The position numbers and the translations under genes were made by a program. A stretch of DNA of 6,829 nt from Fimbriiglobus sp. GTDB lineage: Bacteria > Planctomycetota > Planctomycetia > Gemmatales > Gemmataceae. Every line of letters starts with the position of its first letter. Position 1 is the stretch's first letter. The notes below the pieces were generated by a model that was not told where the DNA came from, made no database searches, and saw only the letters and a list, made by a program, of their open reading frames with translations. Below, piece by piece: positions 1-6,267 of this stretch. The DNA is taken from the NCBI GenBank assembly GCA_025352585.1, contig JANXTD010000099.1, forward strand, positions 1-6,829, written 5' to 3'.

Positions 1-60
1 CAGCGTGCGACCCTCGCTCGCGCGTCGGGCTAACAAGAGCCGCCTGCGGCGGAGCCGAAG
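1..60. repeat. Candidate dispersed Gemmataceae-type repeat with small hairpins
   Basis: This stretch forms the extreme C-terminus of the glycosyltransferase frame. It contains two small overlapping inverted repeats: GGCT (28-31) with AGCC (38-41), and CCGCC (40-44) with GGCGG (48-52) around a TGC loop. Read on the minus strand it gives SPTRERG and on the plus strand PSLARRA. I recall these short peptides recurring at the ends of unrelated predicted proteins in Gemmata-type genomes, which would fit an interspersed palindromic repeat. Only one copy is in this window, so repetition itself is not shown here and rests on memory. Confidence 0.4.
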
Positions 61-1180
61 AGTCCGCGCCGAGCAGCCGGCCGAACAGTTGCAGATACGC
101 CTCCGCTTGGGCCTCGAACGTGAACTGCGCCTGCATCCGCAGTCGGCCGGCGTCGCCCATCGCCCGGCGCGAGTCGCGGTCGGCGAGTAAGTGCGACAGC
201 CGCGCCGCGAGCGCCGCGGGGTCGCCCGGCGGGACGACGTAGCCGGTCTCGCCGTCGGCGATCACCTCGGGGACGCCGCCGACGGCGGTGCCGACGACCG
301 GCACCCCGGCCGCGCTCGCCTCCAGCAGCACGTTCGGCAAGCCCTCGGTGAACGACGACAGCGCGACCACGTCGGCCCACGGCAAGTACCGGTCGAGGTC
401 GGGCGTGAACCCCGGTAGCCGGAAGCGCCGCGTCAGGCCGCATGCCGCCACTTGGGCTTCGAGGGCCGCCCGCTCGTCGCCCTCGCCGAAGAGGACGAAG
501 CCGGCGGCGGGGTCGGCGGCGCACACTCGGGCGGCCGAGTCAATTAGCACGCCGAAGCCCTTCTCGGGGCTGAGGCGGCCGGCGGCGATGACGACCCGTT
601 CGGTTCCGTCCGACGGCGTAAACTGGTCACGCAGTTTCGCGCAGTACGAAACGTCTGGCTCCGTAAACGCGGCAAGCCGGGCGCTGTTGCGGATCGTCGT
701 CATGCGACTCGACGGCACGCCGCAAGCCCGCACCTTGGCGGCCTGGCCTTCGGAGACGCTGACGACGTGGTCCATCAGTCGCAGGTGCCACTTGTCGAGT
801 TGCGTGTAGGCCCGCATCTTGCGGCCCTCCCACGTCCAGCCGCGCGACACGGCGACCGCGGGTATCCCGACGCGCCGGGCGGCGAGCCGGCCCAGGATGT
901 TCGCCTTGTAGCCGTGGCAGAGCAGCGCGTCGGCCGACGAGTCGCGCAGTTCACCGGCGACCTCGCGGACGGCCGCGCGGAGGTGCGGGGTGTCGTGCGT
1001 GAGCGTGCGGGCGGGGAAGCCGTGGCCGCGGGCCACGGCGGGGAACTCGACGCCGCGGCCGCCCTCGGCGAAGCTCAGGAACCGCGTCTCGACGTGCGGC
1101 GGCAGCGCCTCGGCCAGCCCGAGCATCTGTCGCTCCGGGCCGCCGTAGAAGGTGCTCGCCGTCAGGTGGATGATGCGCAT
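1..1180 (-). CDS. GT4-family glycosyltransferase, 3' end beyond the window
   Basis: Retaining GT-B glycosyltransferase (Glycos_transf_1 type), predicted to move a sugar from a nucleotide-sugar donor to an unidentified acceptor at the cytoplasmic face. The frame is open from ATG at 1180 to the edge, giving 393 residues with no stop. The N-terminal domain opens with the acceptor-side YGGPERQ loop (residues 12-18). The C-terminal donor-binding domain has GRLSPEKG (201-208), then the E-x7-E motif as E279...E287 in TEGLPNVLLE, followed by AVGGVPEVIADGETGYVVPPGDP. Members are usually about 350-400 residues, so the catalytic domains look complete and only a tail is missing. The last 20 or so residues (ending SPTRERGSHA) look like translated repeat rather than domain. 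No clear Shine-Dalgarno precedes the ATG. It is the last visible gene of the minus-strand cluster, 42 nt after the dehydrogenase stop. Family call is firm; substrate unknown. Confidence 0.9.
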   Translation of the reverse strand, partial: MRIIHLTASTFYGGPERQMLGLAEALPPHVETRFLSFAEGGRGVEFPAVARGHGFPARTLTHDTPHLRAAVREVAGELRDSSADALLCHGYKANILGRLAARRVGIPAVAVSRGWTWEGRKMRAYTQLDKWHLRLMDHVVSVSEGQAAKVRACGVPSSRMTTIRNSARLAAFTEPDVSYCAKLRDQFTPSDGTERVVIAAGRLSPEKGFGVLIDSAARVCAADPAAGFVLFGEGDERAALEAQVAACGLTRRFRLPGFTPDLDRYLPWADVVALSSFTEGLPNVLLEASAAGVPVVGTAVGGVPEVIADGETGYVVPPGDPAALAARLSHLLADRDSRRAMGDAGRLRMQAQFTFEAQAEAYLQLFGRLLGADSSAPPQAALVSPTRERGSHA

Positions 1181-1222
1181 CGGCCGAGTTTATCGCGGTC
1201 GCACCGGCGGTGTCGAGGCCAC

Positions 1223-2374
1223 TTAGGTTTTTGGCACGTCCACCCACTGGCGCGTCTTCGCGCTCGCCAGGATGCAGTCGAGGATCTGCTGAGTCTCGAG
1301 CGCGTCCCGGAAGGTCGGGCCTTGCGGCTTGCCGGTCTCGAGGCCCATCAGGAAGTCGGCGACCTGATGCGTGAAACTGCTGTCGTAGCCAATCGCCAGA
1401 CCCGGCACCCACCAGTTGGCCATATACGGGTGGTCGGGGCTGTTGTCGGTGACGTGAATACTCCGCCAGCCGCGCAACTTACTCTCGTCCTTGTAGTCGT
1501 AGATGGACAGGCGGTGCAGGTCATGCAAGTCCCAGGAGATGCTCATGTCCTCGCCGTTGATCTCGAACGTGTACTGCGCCTTGTGGCCGCGGGCGTAGCG
1601 GGTACTCTCGAAGTTGGCCAGCGAGCCGTTGGCAAACTTGCCCATGAAAATACAGGCGTCGTCAATGCCGACCGCCTCGACCTTGCCGGTGAGCGTGTGC
1701 ATCCGCTCCTTGACGAATGTCTCGGTCATGCAGCAGACACTCGACATCGCGCCGTTGAGCCAGACGGCGGTGTCGATGCAGTGGGCGAGGAGGTCGCCGG
1801 AGACGCCGCTGCCGGCCGCGGCCACGTCGAGCCGCCACAGCCCCTGGCCCCCCTGCGGCAGGTCGGCCTTGATCGTCCAGTCTTGCAGGAACTTGGCCCG
1901 GTAATGGAAAACGCGGCCCAAACGCCCTTCCTCGATGAGCCGCTTGGCGAGCGTGACGGCGGGGATGCGGCGGTAGTTGTACCAGACCATGTTGGCGACG
2001 CCGGCCTTCTCGACGGCCTCGGTCATCTCGACGCCCTCGGGCGTATTCATCGCCAGCGGCTTCTCGCACAGAATCATCTTGCCGGCCTTCGCGGCCGCAA
2101 TCGCAATCTCCTTGTGCAAGTTGTTGGGCGTACAGATGTCGATCACGTCAATGTCCGGCCGGGCGATCAGCTTACGCCAGTCGGTCTCGAAGGACTCGTA
2201 GCCCCATTGCTCGGCGAACGCCTTGGCTTTGGCCTCGTCGCGGGCACAGATTGCTTTCAAGACGACGCGATAGTCGCCGGGGAAGAACTGGCCGACTTGC
2301 TTGTAGGCGTTCGAGTGCGCCCGGCCCATGAAGCCGTAGCCGATCATGCCGACGTTGAGAGTCTTGGTTGCCAT
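1223..2374 (-). CDS. Gfo/Idh/MocA-family NAD(P)-dependent dehydrogenase
   Basis: Cytoplasmic oxidoreductase of 383 residues, predicted to oxidise a hydroxyl of a sugar or cyclitol using NAD(P)+. An N-terminal Rossmann fold carries GYGFMG (12-17). ICTPNNLH (80-87) is followed by the family EKP motif, E104-K105-P106, where the lysine is catalytic. The C-terminal domain has the active-site pattern GDLLAHCID, with D194, H198 and D201. The stretch [19 protein letters not shown] (132-150) through LQDW (163-166) and AGSGVSGDL (187-195) resembles, from memory, bacterial levoglucosan dehydrogenase; inositol and glucose-fructose dehydrogenases are more distant kin. The frame extends upstream to 2587, but that extension is low-complexity Arg-rich sequence inside the preceding gene, whereas the ATG at 2374 gives a normal Rossmann start and has AAGG 9 nt upstream. 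There is no Tat signal, unlike many planctomycete members. It lies 35 nt after the preceding gene. Family certain; substrate unresolved. Confidence 0.95.
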   Translation of the reverse strand: MATKTLNVGMIGYGFMGRAHSNAYKQVGQFFPGDYRVVLKAICARDEAKAKAFAEQWGYESFETDWRKLIARPDIDVIDICTPNNLHKEIAIAAAKAGKMILCEKPLAMNTPEGVEMTEAVEKAGVANMVWYNYRRIPAVTLAKRLIEEGRLGRVFHYRAKFLQDWTIKADLPQGGQGLWRLDVAAAGSGVSGDLLAHCIDTAVWLNGAMSSVCCMTETFVKERMHTLTGKVEAVGIDDACIFMGKFANGSLANFESTRYARGHKAQYTFEINGEDMSISWDLHDLHRLSIYDYKDESKLRGWRSIHVTDNSPDHPYMANWWVPGLAIGYDSSFTHQVADFLMGLETGKPQGPTFRDALETQQILDCILASAKTRQWVDVPKT

Positions 2375-2409
2375 ACGTTGAAGCCTTGGAGAGCGGGGCA
2401 GGGGGGAGG

Positions 2410-3420
2410 TTAATTCATGACGCCCATGAAGCCGGAGTAGACTTCGGTCGCCTCGACGAAGGCGAACTTGCGCCGCTCGGCGTCGAGCAGCGCTTCGCGG
2501 ACCTTGAGCCAGCAGACGGCCCCGGTGTCGCCGTCGTTCTCGGCGACGAACGGGGCGACCAGCGCGGCTTGGTGCGCCTCCCACCACTGGCGGAAGGCGG
2601 GGACGTTGGCCGGGCGGACGTAGCCGCCGAGGGTGTAGTTCTGCGTAACCGTCGCCTGGAACGCCTCTTCCCAGCCGCCGATGCCCTTCAACAGCGGCTC
2701 GAACAGGCTGGCCGACGACTCGATCAGGCCGTCGGCGTCGAGCGCGGCGTCGGTCACGAATTGCGTGAACCAGACGTGCCCGCGGGCCATCCAGCCGGGC
2801 TGGAGGTGGGCCGCGAACGTCAAGACACTCAGCGGCATCGTGAACAGGAACAGGTCTTCGGGGTCCACCGACTCGCCGTCGGGCATCTTGACCGGCTTGC
2901 CGCTGGCGAGGTGGCCGAACGAGCCGCGCAAGAGTTCGAGGTCTTCGCGCAGGCCGCGGGCCAGCACGTCGTCGTCGGGCAGCGCCCCCTCGGTGTCGGG
3001 CTGCACGAGGTTCGGCAGGTTCGGGTGCAGGGCGTGCAGTTGCTCCATCGCGATGGCGTCGGCCTGCGTCGGCGTCGCGGCGAGGTAGCGGTCGATCACG
3101 GCCGACACGTCGGGCGTCGGGGCGGTGACGAAGTACGGCCGGCCCCAGACGTGCAAGTCGGGGTCGAACGACTTCGGGACAGCAGTCGGCTTCGGCTCGC
3201 GTGCCTTGCGGTTGGCCTTCGCCTCCGCCTCGTCGCTGGCCTTCAACTCGACCAGCCCCAGCCCCCAGGCGTTGGCGCGGAAGCGGACCTTGGCGTGCCG
3301 CACCGCTTCGTGAACGAGGTCGTCGAGGTCGCGCGCCGCCCCCTGGCCGCGCAGGTAGGGCAGCAGGCGCGTCTGGATCAACGCGACATCCACGGGGTGC
3401 GAACTGACGTCAAAACCCAT
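2410..3420 (-). CDS. Conserved-looking protein of unknown function (336 aa)
   Basis: I do not recognise a named domain. The protein starts [11 protein letters not shown], has a likely helical segment (residues 12-60), a Lys/Ala/Glu-rich linker (61-78), then a mixed globular region. Conspicuous aromatic stretches are VWGRPYFV (91-98), HVWFTQFV (215-222), GGWEEAFQ (248-255), NYTLGGYV (261-268) and RQWWEAHQ (277-284). It has no signal peptide or membrane segment, so is probably cytoplasmic. A GGAG at 3429-3432 lies 8 nt before the ATG and supports this start. Third-position GC bias matches the neighbours, so it is a genuine gene. It lies 21 nt after the beta-lactamase-like gene and 35 nt before the dehydrogenase, so is probably cotranscribed. 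From memory, hypothetical proteins with similar N-termini occur in planctomycetes and myxobacteria. No catalytic motif is evident and no function is proposed. Confidence 0.88.
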   Translation of the reverse strand: MGFDVSSHPVDVALIQTRLLPYLRGQGAARDLDDLVHEAVRHAKVRFRANAWGLGLVELKASDEAEAKANRKAREPKPTAVPKSFDPDLHVWGRPYFVTAPTPDVSAVIDRYLAATPTQADAIAMEQLHALHPNLPNLVQPDTEGALPDDDVLARGLREDLELLRGSFGHLASGKPVKMPDGESVDPEDLFLFTMPLSVLTFAAHLQPGWMARGHVWFTQFVTDAALDADGLIESSASLFEPLLKGIGGWEEAFQATVTQNYTLGGYVRPANVPAFRQWWEAHQAALVAPFVAENDGDTGAVCWLKVREALLDAERRKFAFVEATEVYSGFMGVMN

Positions 3421-3441
3421 CGGGCGGACTCCGGCGGCGGG

Positions 3442-4353
3442 CTACTTCTTCGGCGGCTCGGCCTTCGCCGGGGCCGCGGCCGGGGCGAAGTGGTCGTAGA
3501 CCACGCGGCCGACCTTGCTGATGACGACTTGCGCGTCGTTGTCGACGAGCCAGCGCTGGTCGGCGTTCTCGTCGGTCAGCACGCAAATGATCACGGCCGG
3601 CTTGCCCTTCAGGTACAGCACGCCGGCGTCGGTGCGGGCGTTGCTAACGGCCCCGGTCTTGTGCGCGAAGGTCGTCCCCGTCGGCAGGCCGCGCACCAGC
3701 ATCTCGTTGTCGTGGTTCTTCTTGAGGATGCCCAGCATCTCGTCGCTCGCGGTGACCGACACGGCCTTCTTGGTGGCGATCAGCTCGAGCAGGCCGGTCA
3801 TCTCGCGGGCGGTCGTCGAGCCGAGGCCGTACTTCTTGGTGCGGGCCGGGTCCACCGAGGTGGTGCTGCCCTTGAAGACCTTGGCGTTGATCCGCGTCTC
3901 GGGGAAGCCGAGTTTCGTCATGGTCGCGTTGGTCGCCGGGATCGTGATCGTGTCGAGGACCATGTTCGTGGCGGTGTTGTCCGACACCGTAATCATCAGC
4001 CGCACGGCGTCGAGCAAACTAAACGTCGCCCCAGGCGAGAAGCTGTCGGTCAAGACGCCCGCGCCGGGCACGGTGTCCTCCTTGGTGAGCGTGAGCTTGT
4101 GGTCGAAGTTGAACTTGCGCTCCTCGAAGAGGCGAAACGTCTCGACCATGACGGCGAGCTTGATGAGGCTCGCCGCCGGCATCACGTCGTCGCCGCGCAG
4201 GAAGAACTCCTCGCCGCTGGCGAGGTCCTTGACGCCGACGGCGATCTTGCCCTTGTGCGTGGCGGCAATCGCCTCGACCTTCGCGCCGAGTGCCGACGGC
4301 TTGGGCGGATCGGCGGCCAGCAACATCGCGAGGGCAAACAGGGCGGCAGTCAT
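3442..4353 (-). CDS. Secreted class A beta-lactamase-like serine hydrolase lacking Glu166
   Basis: A 303-residue member of the penicillin-recognising serine hydrolase fold (beta-lactamase2 type). A short hydrophobic leader, MTAALFALAMLLAA, suggests export. Three active-site motifs are present: S62-L-I-K65 (nucleophile and general base), S124-D125-N126, and K232-T233-G234. The omega loop is unusual: the position expected to hold Glu166 reads R154-INAKVFKGS-163, so Glu166 aligns near V159 and Asn170 near S163. Without that glutamate a covalent penicilloyl adduct should deacylate poorly, which fits a DD-peptidase-like or unknown peptide/ester hydrolase better than a resistance enzyme; the alignment is by eye. 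The C-terminus ends in a Pro/Ala/Lys tail (291-303). The ATG overlaps the Uma2 stop as ATGA, implying translational coupling, with AAGAAGG 4 nt upstream. A GTG at 4413 would add 20 Arg-rich residues and a larger overlap, so is less likely. Fold certain; activity uncertain. Confidence 0.92.
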   Translation of the reverse strand: MTAALFALAMLLAADPPKPSALGAKVEAIAATHKGKIAVGVKDLASGEEFFLRGDDVMPAASLIKLAVMVETFRLFEERKFNFDHKLTLTKEDTVPGAGVLTDSFSPGATFSLLDAVRLMITVSDNTATNMVLDTITIPATNATMTKLGFPETRINAKVFKGSTTSVDPARTKKYGLGSTTAREMTGLLELIATKKAVSVTASDEMLGILKKNHDNEMLVRGLPTGTTFAHKTGAVSNARTDAGVLYLKGKPAVIICVLTDENADQRWLVDNDAQVVISKVGRVVYDHFAPAAAPAKAEPPKK

Positions 4354-5027
4354 GGGGCCTTCTTTCGGGTAGAGCGGTGCTTGCCGACGGCGAACAAATC
4401 GGCGAGCGGGCACCGGAATCCGGGGAGGACTTCCGCGCCGTCGAGTACCCCGGCACCGTCGAGCGTGGTGAACTTCGTCGCAGAGGTGTAGACCTTCGCG
4501 GTCCGCTTCTTGGGGTCGATGACCCAGGCGAGTGTGGTCCCCGACGTGAAAAGCTCCACGAGCTTCTTGGCGATCTCGGCGACGGTGTTTGACTCACTGA
4601 GAATTTCGATGGCGAGCCGCGGCGCGACGGACGCAACCTTTTCGTCCGGCATCGCGTCGGCTGGGAACATCGAGAAGGGGAAGACCGAGAGGTCTGGCCC
4701 GCGAACGTTACCGCCTTTCATCCGCGTCATGCCGTCGGGGCCGCTCACCCAGCCGAAGTCGTTGTCCTCGCAATACACGTCCAGCTTGCCGCCAAGGCGA
4801 ATCATGATGCGAGACTCTTCTTGGCCCACAATTTTCTCCACGAGGGTGCCATCGACGAGTTCGACGAGGCGCTTGTCGGCCGACTCGACGACGCGGATCA
4901 CGTCGGCCTCGGTGGCGGTGCCGGGCGTCGGCGTCATCCAGATGCGCTCCAGCGGCACCCCGCCCAGTCCGGCGAGGACCGCGGCGACATCGGCCATCGT
5001 GGGCACGGGGGGCATTGTGGCGGGCAT
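4350..5027 (-). CDS. Uma2 (DUF820) family PD-(D/E)xK nuclease-fold protein
   Basis: A 225-residue protein of the Uma2 family, whose fold matches restriction-endonuclease-like PD-(D/E)xK nucleases; biological roles are largely unknown. Visible family features, in order, are ELVDGTLVEK (56-65), GPDLSVF (110-116, with D112 as the likely metal ligand), APRLAIEILSESNT (135-148, with E141 in the ExL position), K154/K155 in AKKLVELF, and AWVIDPKKRTAKVY (167-180). The catalytic residues therefore look intact. Length is slightly above the usual 180-200 because of an N-terminal Pro/Ala-rich segment of about 45 residues. GGAG at 5037-5040, 9 nt before the ATG at 5027, supports this start. The stop overlaps the next ATG and the start is 15 nt after the isomerase stop. 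Codons at residues 61-150 use more A/T third positions than the neighbours, suggesting a separate origin. Planctomycetes and cyanobacteria carry many such genes. Family confident; function unknown. Confidence 0.92.
   Translation of the reverse strand: MPATMPPVPTMADVAAVLAGLGGVPLERIWMTPTPGTATEADVIRVVESADKRLVELVDGTLVEKIVGQEESRIMIRLGGKLDVYCEDNDFGWVSGPDGMTRMKGGNVRGPDLSVFPFSMFPADAMPDEKVASVAPRLAIEILSESNTVAEIAKKLVELFTSGTTLAWVIDPKKRTAKVYTSATKFTTLDGAGVLDGAEVLPGFRCPLADLFAVGKHRSTRKKAP
4358..4364 (-). promoter_or_regulatory. Shine-Dalgarno for the beta-lactamase-like gene
   Basis: Read on the minus strand this is AAGAAGG, 4 nt before the ATG at 4353. It lies inside the last codons of the Uma2 gene (encoding KKA), so initiation here is probably coupled to termination of the upstream reading frame. 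It favours the 4353 ATG over the in-frame GTG at 4413. The spacing is a little short. Confidence 0.5.
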
Positions 5028-5042
5028 CGGCGGGCACTCCGG

Positions 5043-5963
5043 TCAGGCGGCGGCGTACTTGTCCCGCAGCTTGTCGAGGAACTTCTTCGACTGCGCGGTC
5101 ACGTCCCAGGCGTTCGGCCAGAAGCACAAGTCGACGCACCACCAGTCGCTCGGGACGCCAGCCTTCTGGATCGCGGGCACCAACTCGTCGAAGTTCAACA
5201 CGCCGGTGCCGAAAGGGTTGTGCGTCGAGGTGTTGTGCTCGTTCAAGGTACCGTCGCTGTCGATCAGGTGGACGTGGGTGATGTTGCCACGCAGCTTCTC
5301 GAGCAGTTCGAGCGCCCCGCCGGGCAGCGTCTCCTTGGTGCCGATCTGGTTGGCCCCGACCGCCGCGCACATGTGGGCGTGGCAGGTGTCGTACAAGACA
5401 CCGAAGTTGGGGTTGTTGCGCTTGACGCGCACCTCGTCCACCAGCGCGAGGATCTCGCTCGGCTTGTTGATCGGGAAGCCCGGCTCGAACTCCCAGGCGA
5501 TGCGGATGCCGCGCGACGCCGCGATCTTGGCGCAAAGGTCGAACGCCTTGACGGCCCGCTCGAACGCCTTCTCGTTGGTCACCTGGCCCTGCTGCACCAC
5601 CGTGATCGGCTCGACGGTGTCGACGCGGATGCAGTCGATGCCGAGGTCGTCGGCGAACAGCACGTTCTTGGCGAACGCGGCGATGAAGGGGCCGGAGTCC
5701 TCTTGCGTGAGCAGCTTCTGGCTCCACAAGTCGGCGGCGAGCGCGGAGAACTTCAGCCCGTGGTCGGCGACCTCCTTGCGCAGCTTGGCGCGCGACTCGC
5801 GGGTCGGGTAGGTGTCGGGGCCGGGGTGCGGGTTGAAGCCGCCCAACTCGACGCCGTCGTAGCCGAGGTCTTGTAACTTGTGCAGGATGACGTGGAAGTC
5901 GTTGGTCGGCACTTCCTGGTTGAAGATGTAGGCCCAGGTGCCGATCGAGATGCGCGCGGTCAT
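5043..5963 (-). CDS. Sugar phosphate isomerase/epimerase-like TIM barrel (AP_endonuc_2)
   Basis: A 306-residue cytoplasmic TIM-barrel protein of the xylose-isomerase-like group, which includes inosose dehydratase (IolE), hydroxypyruvate isomerase and ketose 3-epimerases. The barrel starts with ISIGTWAYIF (5-14), followed by LGYDGVELGGF (33-43). Probable metal ligands by motif are E160 in WEFEPGF, D192 in LYDTCHAH (with H195 and H197 nearby), H232 in HVHLIDSD, and D278 in WWCVDLCFW, where relatives such as the D-psicose epimerases have Glu. GTGVLNFDEL (252-261) is the usual segment before the last strand. It is the first gene of the minus-strand cluster, which also holds a Gfo/Idh/MocA dehydrogenase; the two families often act together in sugar or inositol catabolism. 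The ATG at 5963 is preferred to an in-frame GTG at 5981 because AGGA lies 9 nt upstream and the barrel begins at once. Substrate unknown. Confidence 0.92.
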   Translation of the reverse strand: MTARISIGTWAYIFNQEVPTNDFHVILHKLQDLGYDGVELGGFNPHPGPDTYPTRESRAKLRKEVADHGLKFSALAADLWSQKLLTQEDSGPFIAAFAKNVLFADDLGIDCIRVDTVEPITVVQQGQVTNEKAFERAVKAFDLCAKIAASRGIRIAWEFEPGFPINKPSEILALVDEVRVKRNNPNFGVLYDTCHAHMCAAVGANQIGTKETLPGGALELLEKLRGNITHVHLIDSDGTLNEHNTSTHNPFGTGVLNFDELVPAIQKAGVPSDWWCVDLCFWPNAWDVTAQSKKFLDKLRDKYAAA

Positions 5964-5972
5964 GTGCGTCGT

Positions 5973-5976
5973 TCCT
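5973..5976 (-). promoter_or_regulatory. Shine-Dalgarno that decides the isomerase start
   Basis: Minus-strand AGGA, 9 nt before the ATG at 5963. It lies just downstream of the alternative GTG at 5981, so it can serve only the ATG. The GTG has no comparable site at the right distance. Confidence 0.55.
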
Positions 5977-6256
5977 GCCACGGGTGAGGGGTTCCCAGAT
6001 GAGTTAGCGACTCGACCGCCCCGCGGTCACGCCGATTCCCCCGGGCCGTGAGGATTCCGCGGGTTTTCGCCGATTCGACCCGGCCGCTGTGCCCCGGCCT
6101 GAACCGCGTTCTATGAGTGACGTATCAGCTCGGGAAGCCGTCACATTCGCTACTCGTGCCGAATCTTCTCGGCGTCCGGCGCAAGTTTCGCTTGGGATGA
6201 ACTTATCTTGGGGCGTTCGGCTCCCTGGTCTGTTAAGGTGTGGGCCTGACCTGTTT

Positions 6257-6262
6257 GGAGGA
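6257..6262 (+). promoter_or_regulatory. Strong Shine-Dalgarno for the small plus-strand gene
   Basis: GGAGGA, 5 nt before the ATG at 6268. It is the best ribosome binding site in the window and strongly supports the small plus-strand frame as a real gene with this start. Confidence 0.75.
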
Positions 6263-6267
6263 CTCCC

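Larger units (their letters stand above)
5964..6267. other. Divergent intergenic spacer with short repeats; no gene seen
   Basis: A spacer of about 300 bp between divergently transcribed genes, so promoters for both should lie here. I see no convincing coding sequence: a minus-strand frame (6282-6004) is Arg/Ser/Pro-rich, starts at GTG inside the opposite gene and looks like chance. It contains a near-exact 18-bp direct repeat, GCCGATTC-N2-CC-N-GGCCG, at 6031-6048 and 6069-6086 (15/18 matches), and a perfect inverted repeat GCCGA-N6-TCGGC at 6158-6173. Either could bind a regulator of the minus-strand operon. No strong -10/-35 pair is visible on either strand; the best plus-strand candidate, TTGGGG at 6208 with GTTAAG at 6232, is weak. 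No tRNA or recognisable riboswitch was found by eye. Confidence 0.6.

Noticed and set aside
767..2413. Long plus-strand open frame (548 codons) opposite the glycosyltransferase and dehydrogenase
   Set aside because: Composition is typical of antisense shadow coding, with no domain, and both genes on the opposite strand have intact family motifs.
2375..2587. N-terminal extension of the dehydrogenase to an upstream start at 2587
   Set aside because: The extra 71 residues are Arg-rich and lie wholly over the C-terminus of the preceding gene; the Rossmann fold begins properly at the ATG at 2374.
3442..4353. Antibiotic resistance gene (functional beta-lactamase)
   Set aside because: The omega loop appears to lack the deacylating Glu and the Asn, and the genomic setting is chromosomal and metabolic with no mobile element, so resistance cannot be claimed.
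2368..4491. Very long plus-strand open frame (707 codons) antisense to three genes
   Set aside because: Its product is Arg/Val/Gly/His-rich low-complexity sequence, as expected from the complement of GC3-biased codons. The minus strand carries recognisable proteins throughout.
4350..5027. Uma2 protein as part of a restriction or toxin-antitoxin defence system
   Set aside because: No methyltransferase, specificity subunit, antitoxin or other defence gene is adjacent; the nuclease fold alone does not justify the claim.
4821..5876. Plus-strand frame of 351 codons opposite the isomerase and Uma2 genes
   Set aside because: Shadow of the high-GC minus-strand genes; repetitive Arg/Val/Asp/His composition and no plausible ribosome binding site.
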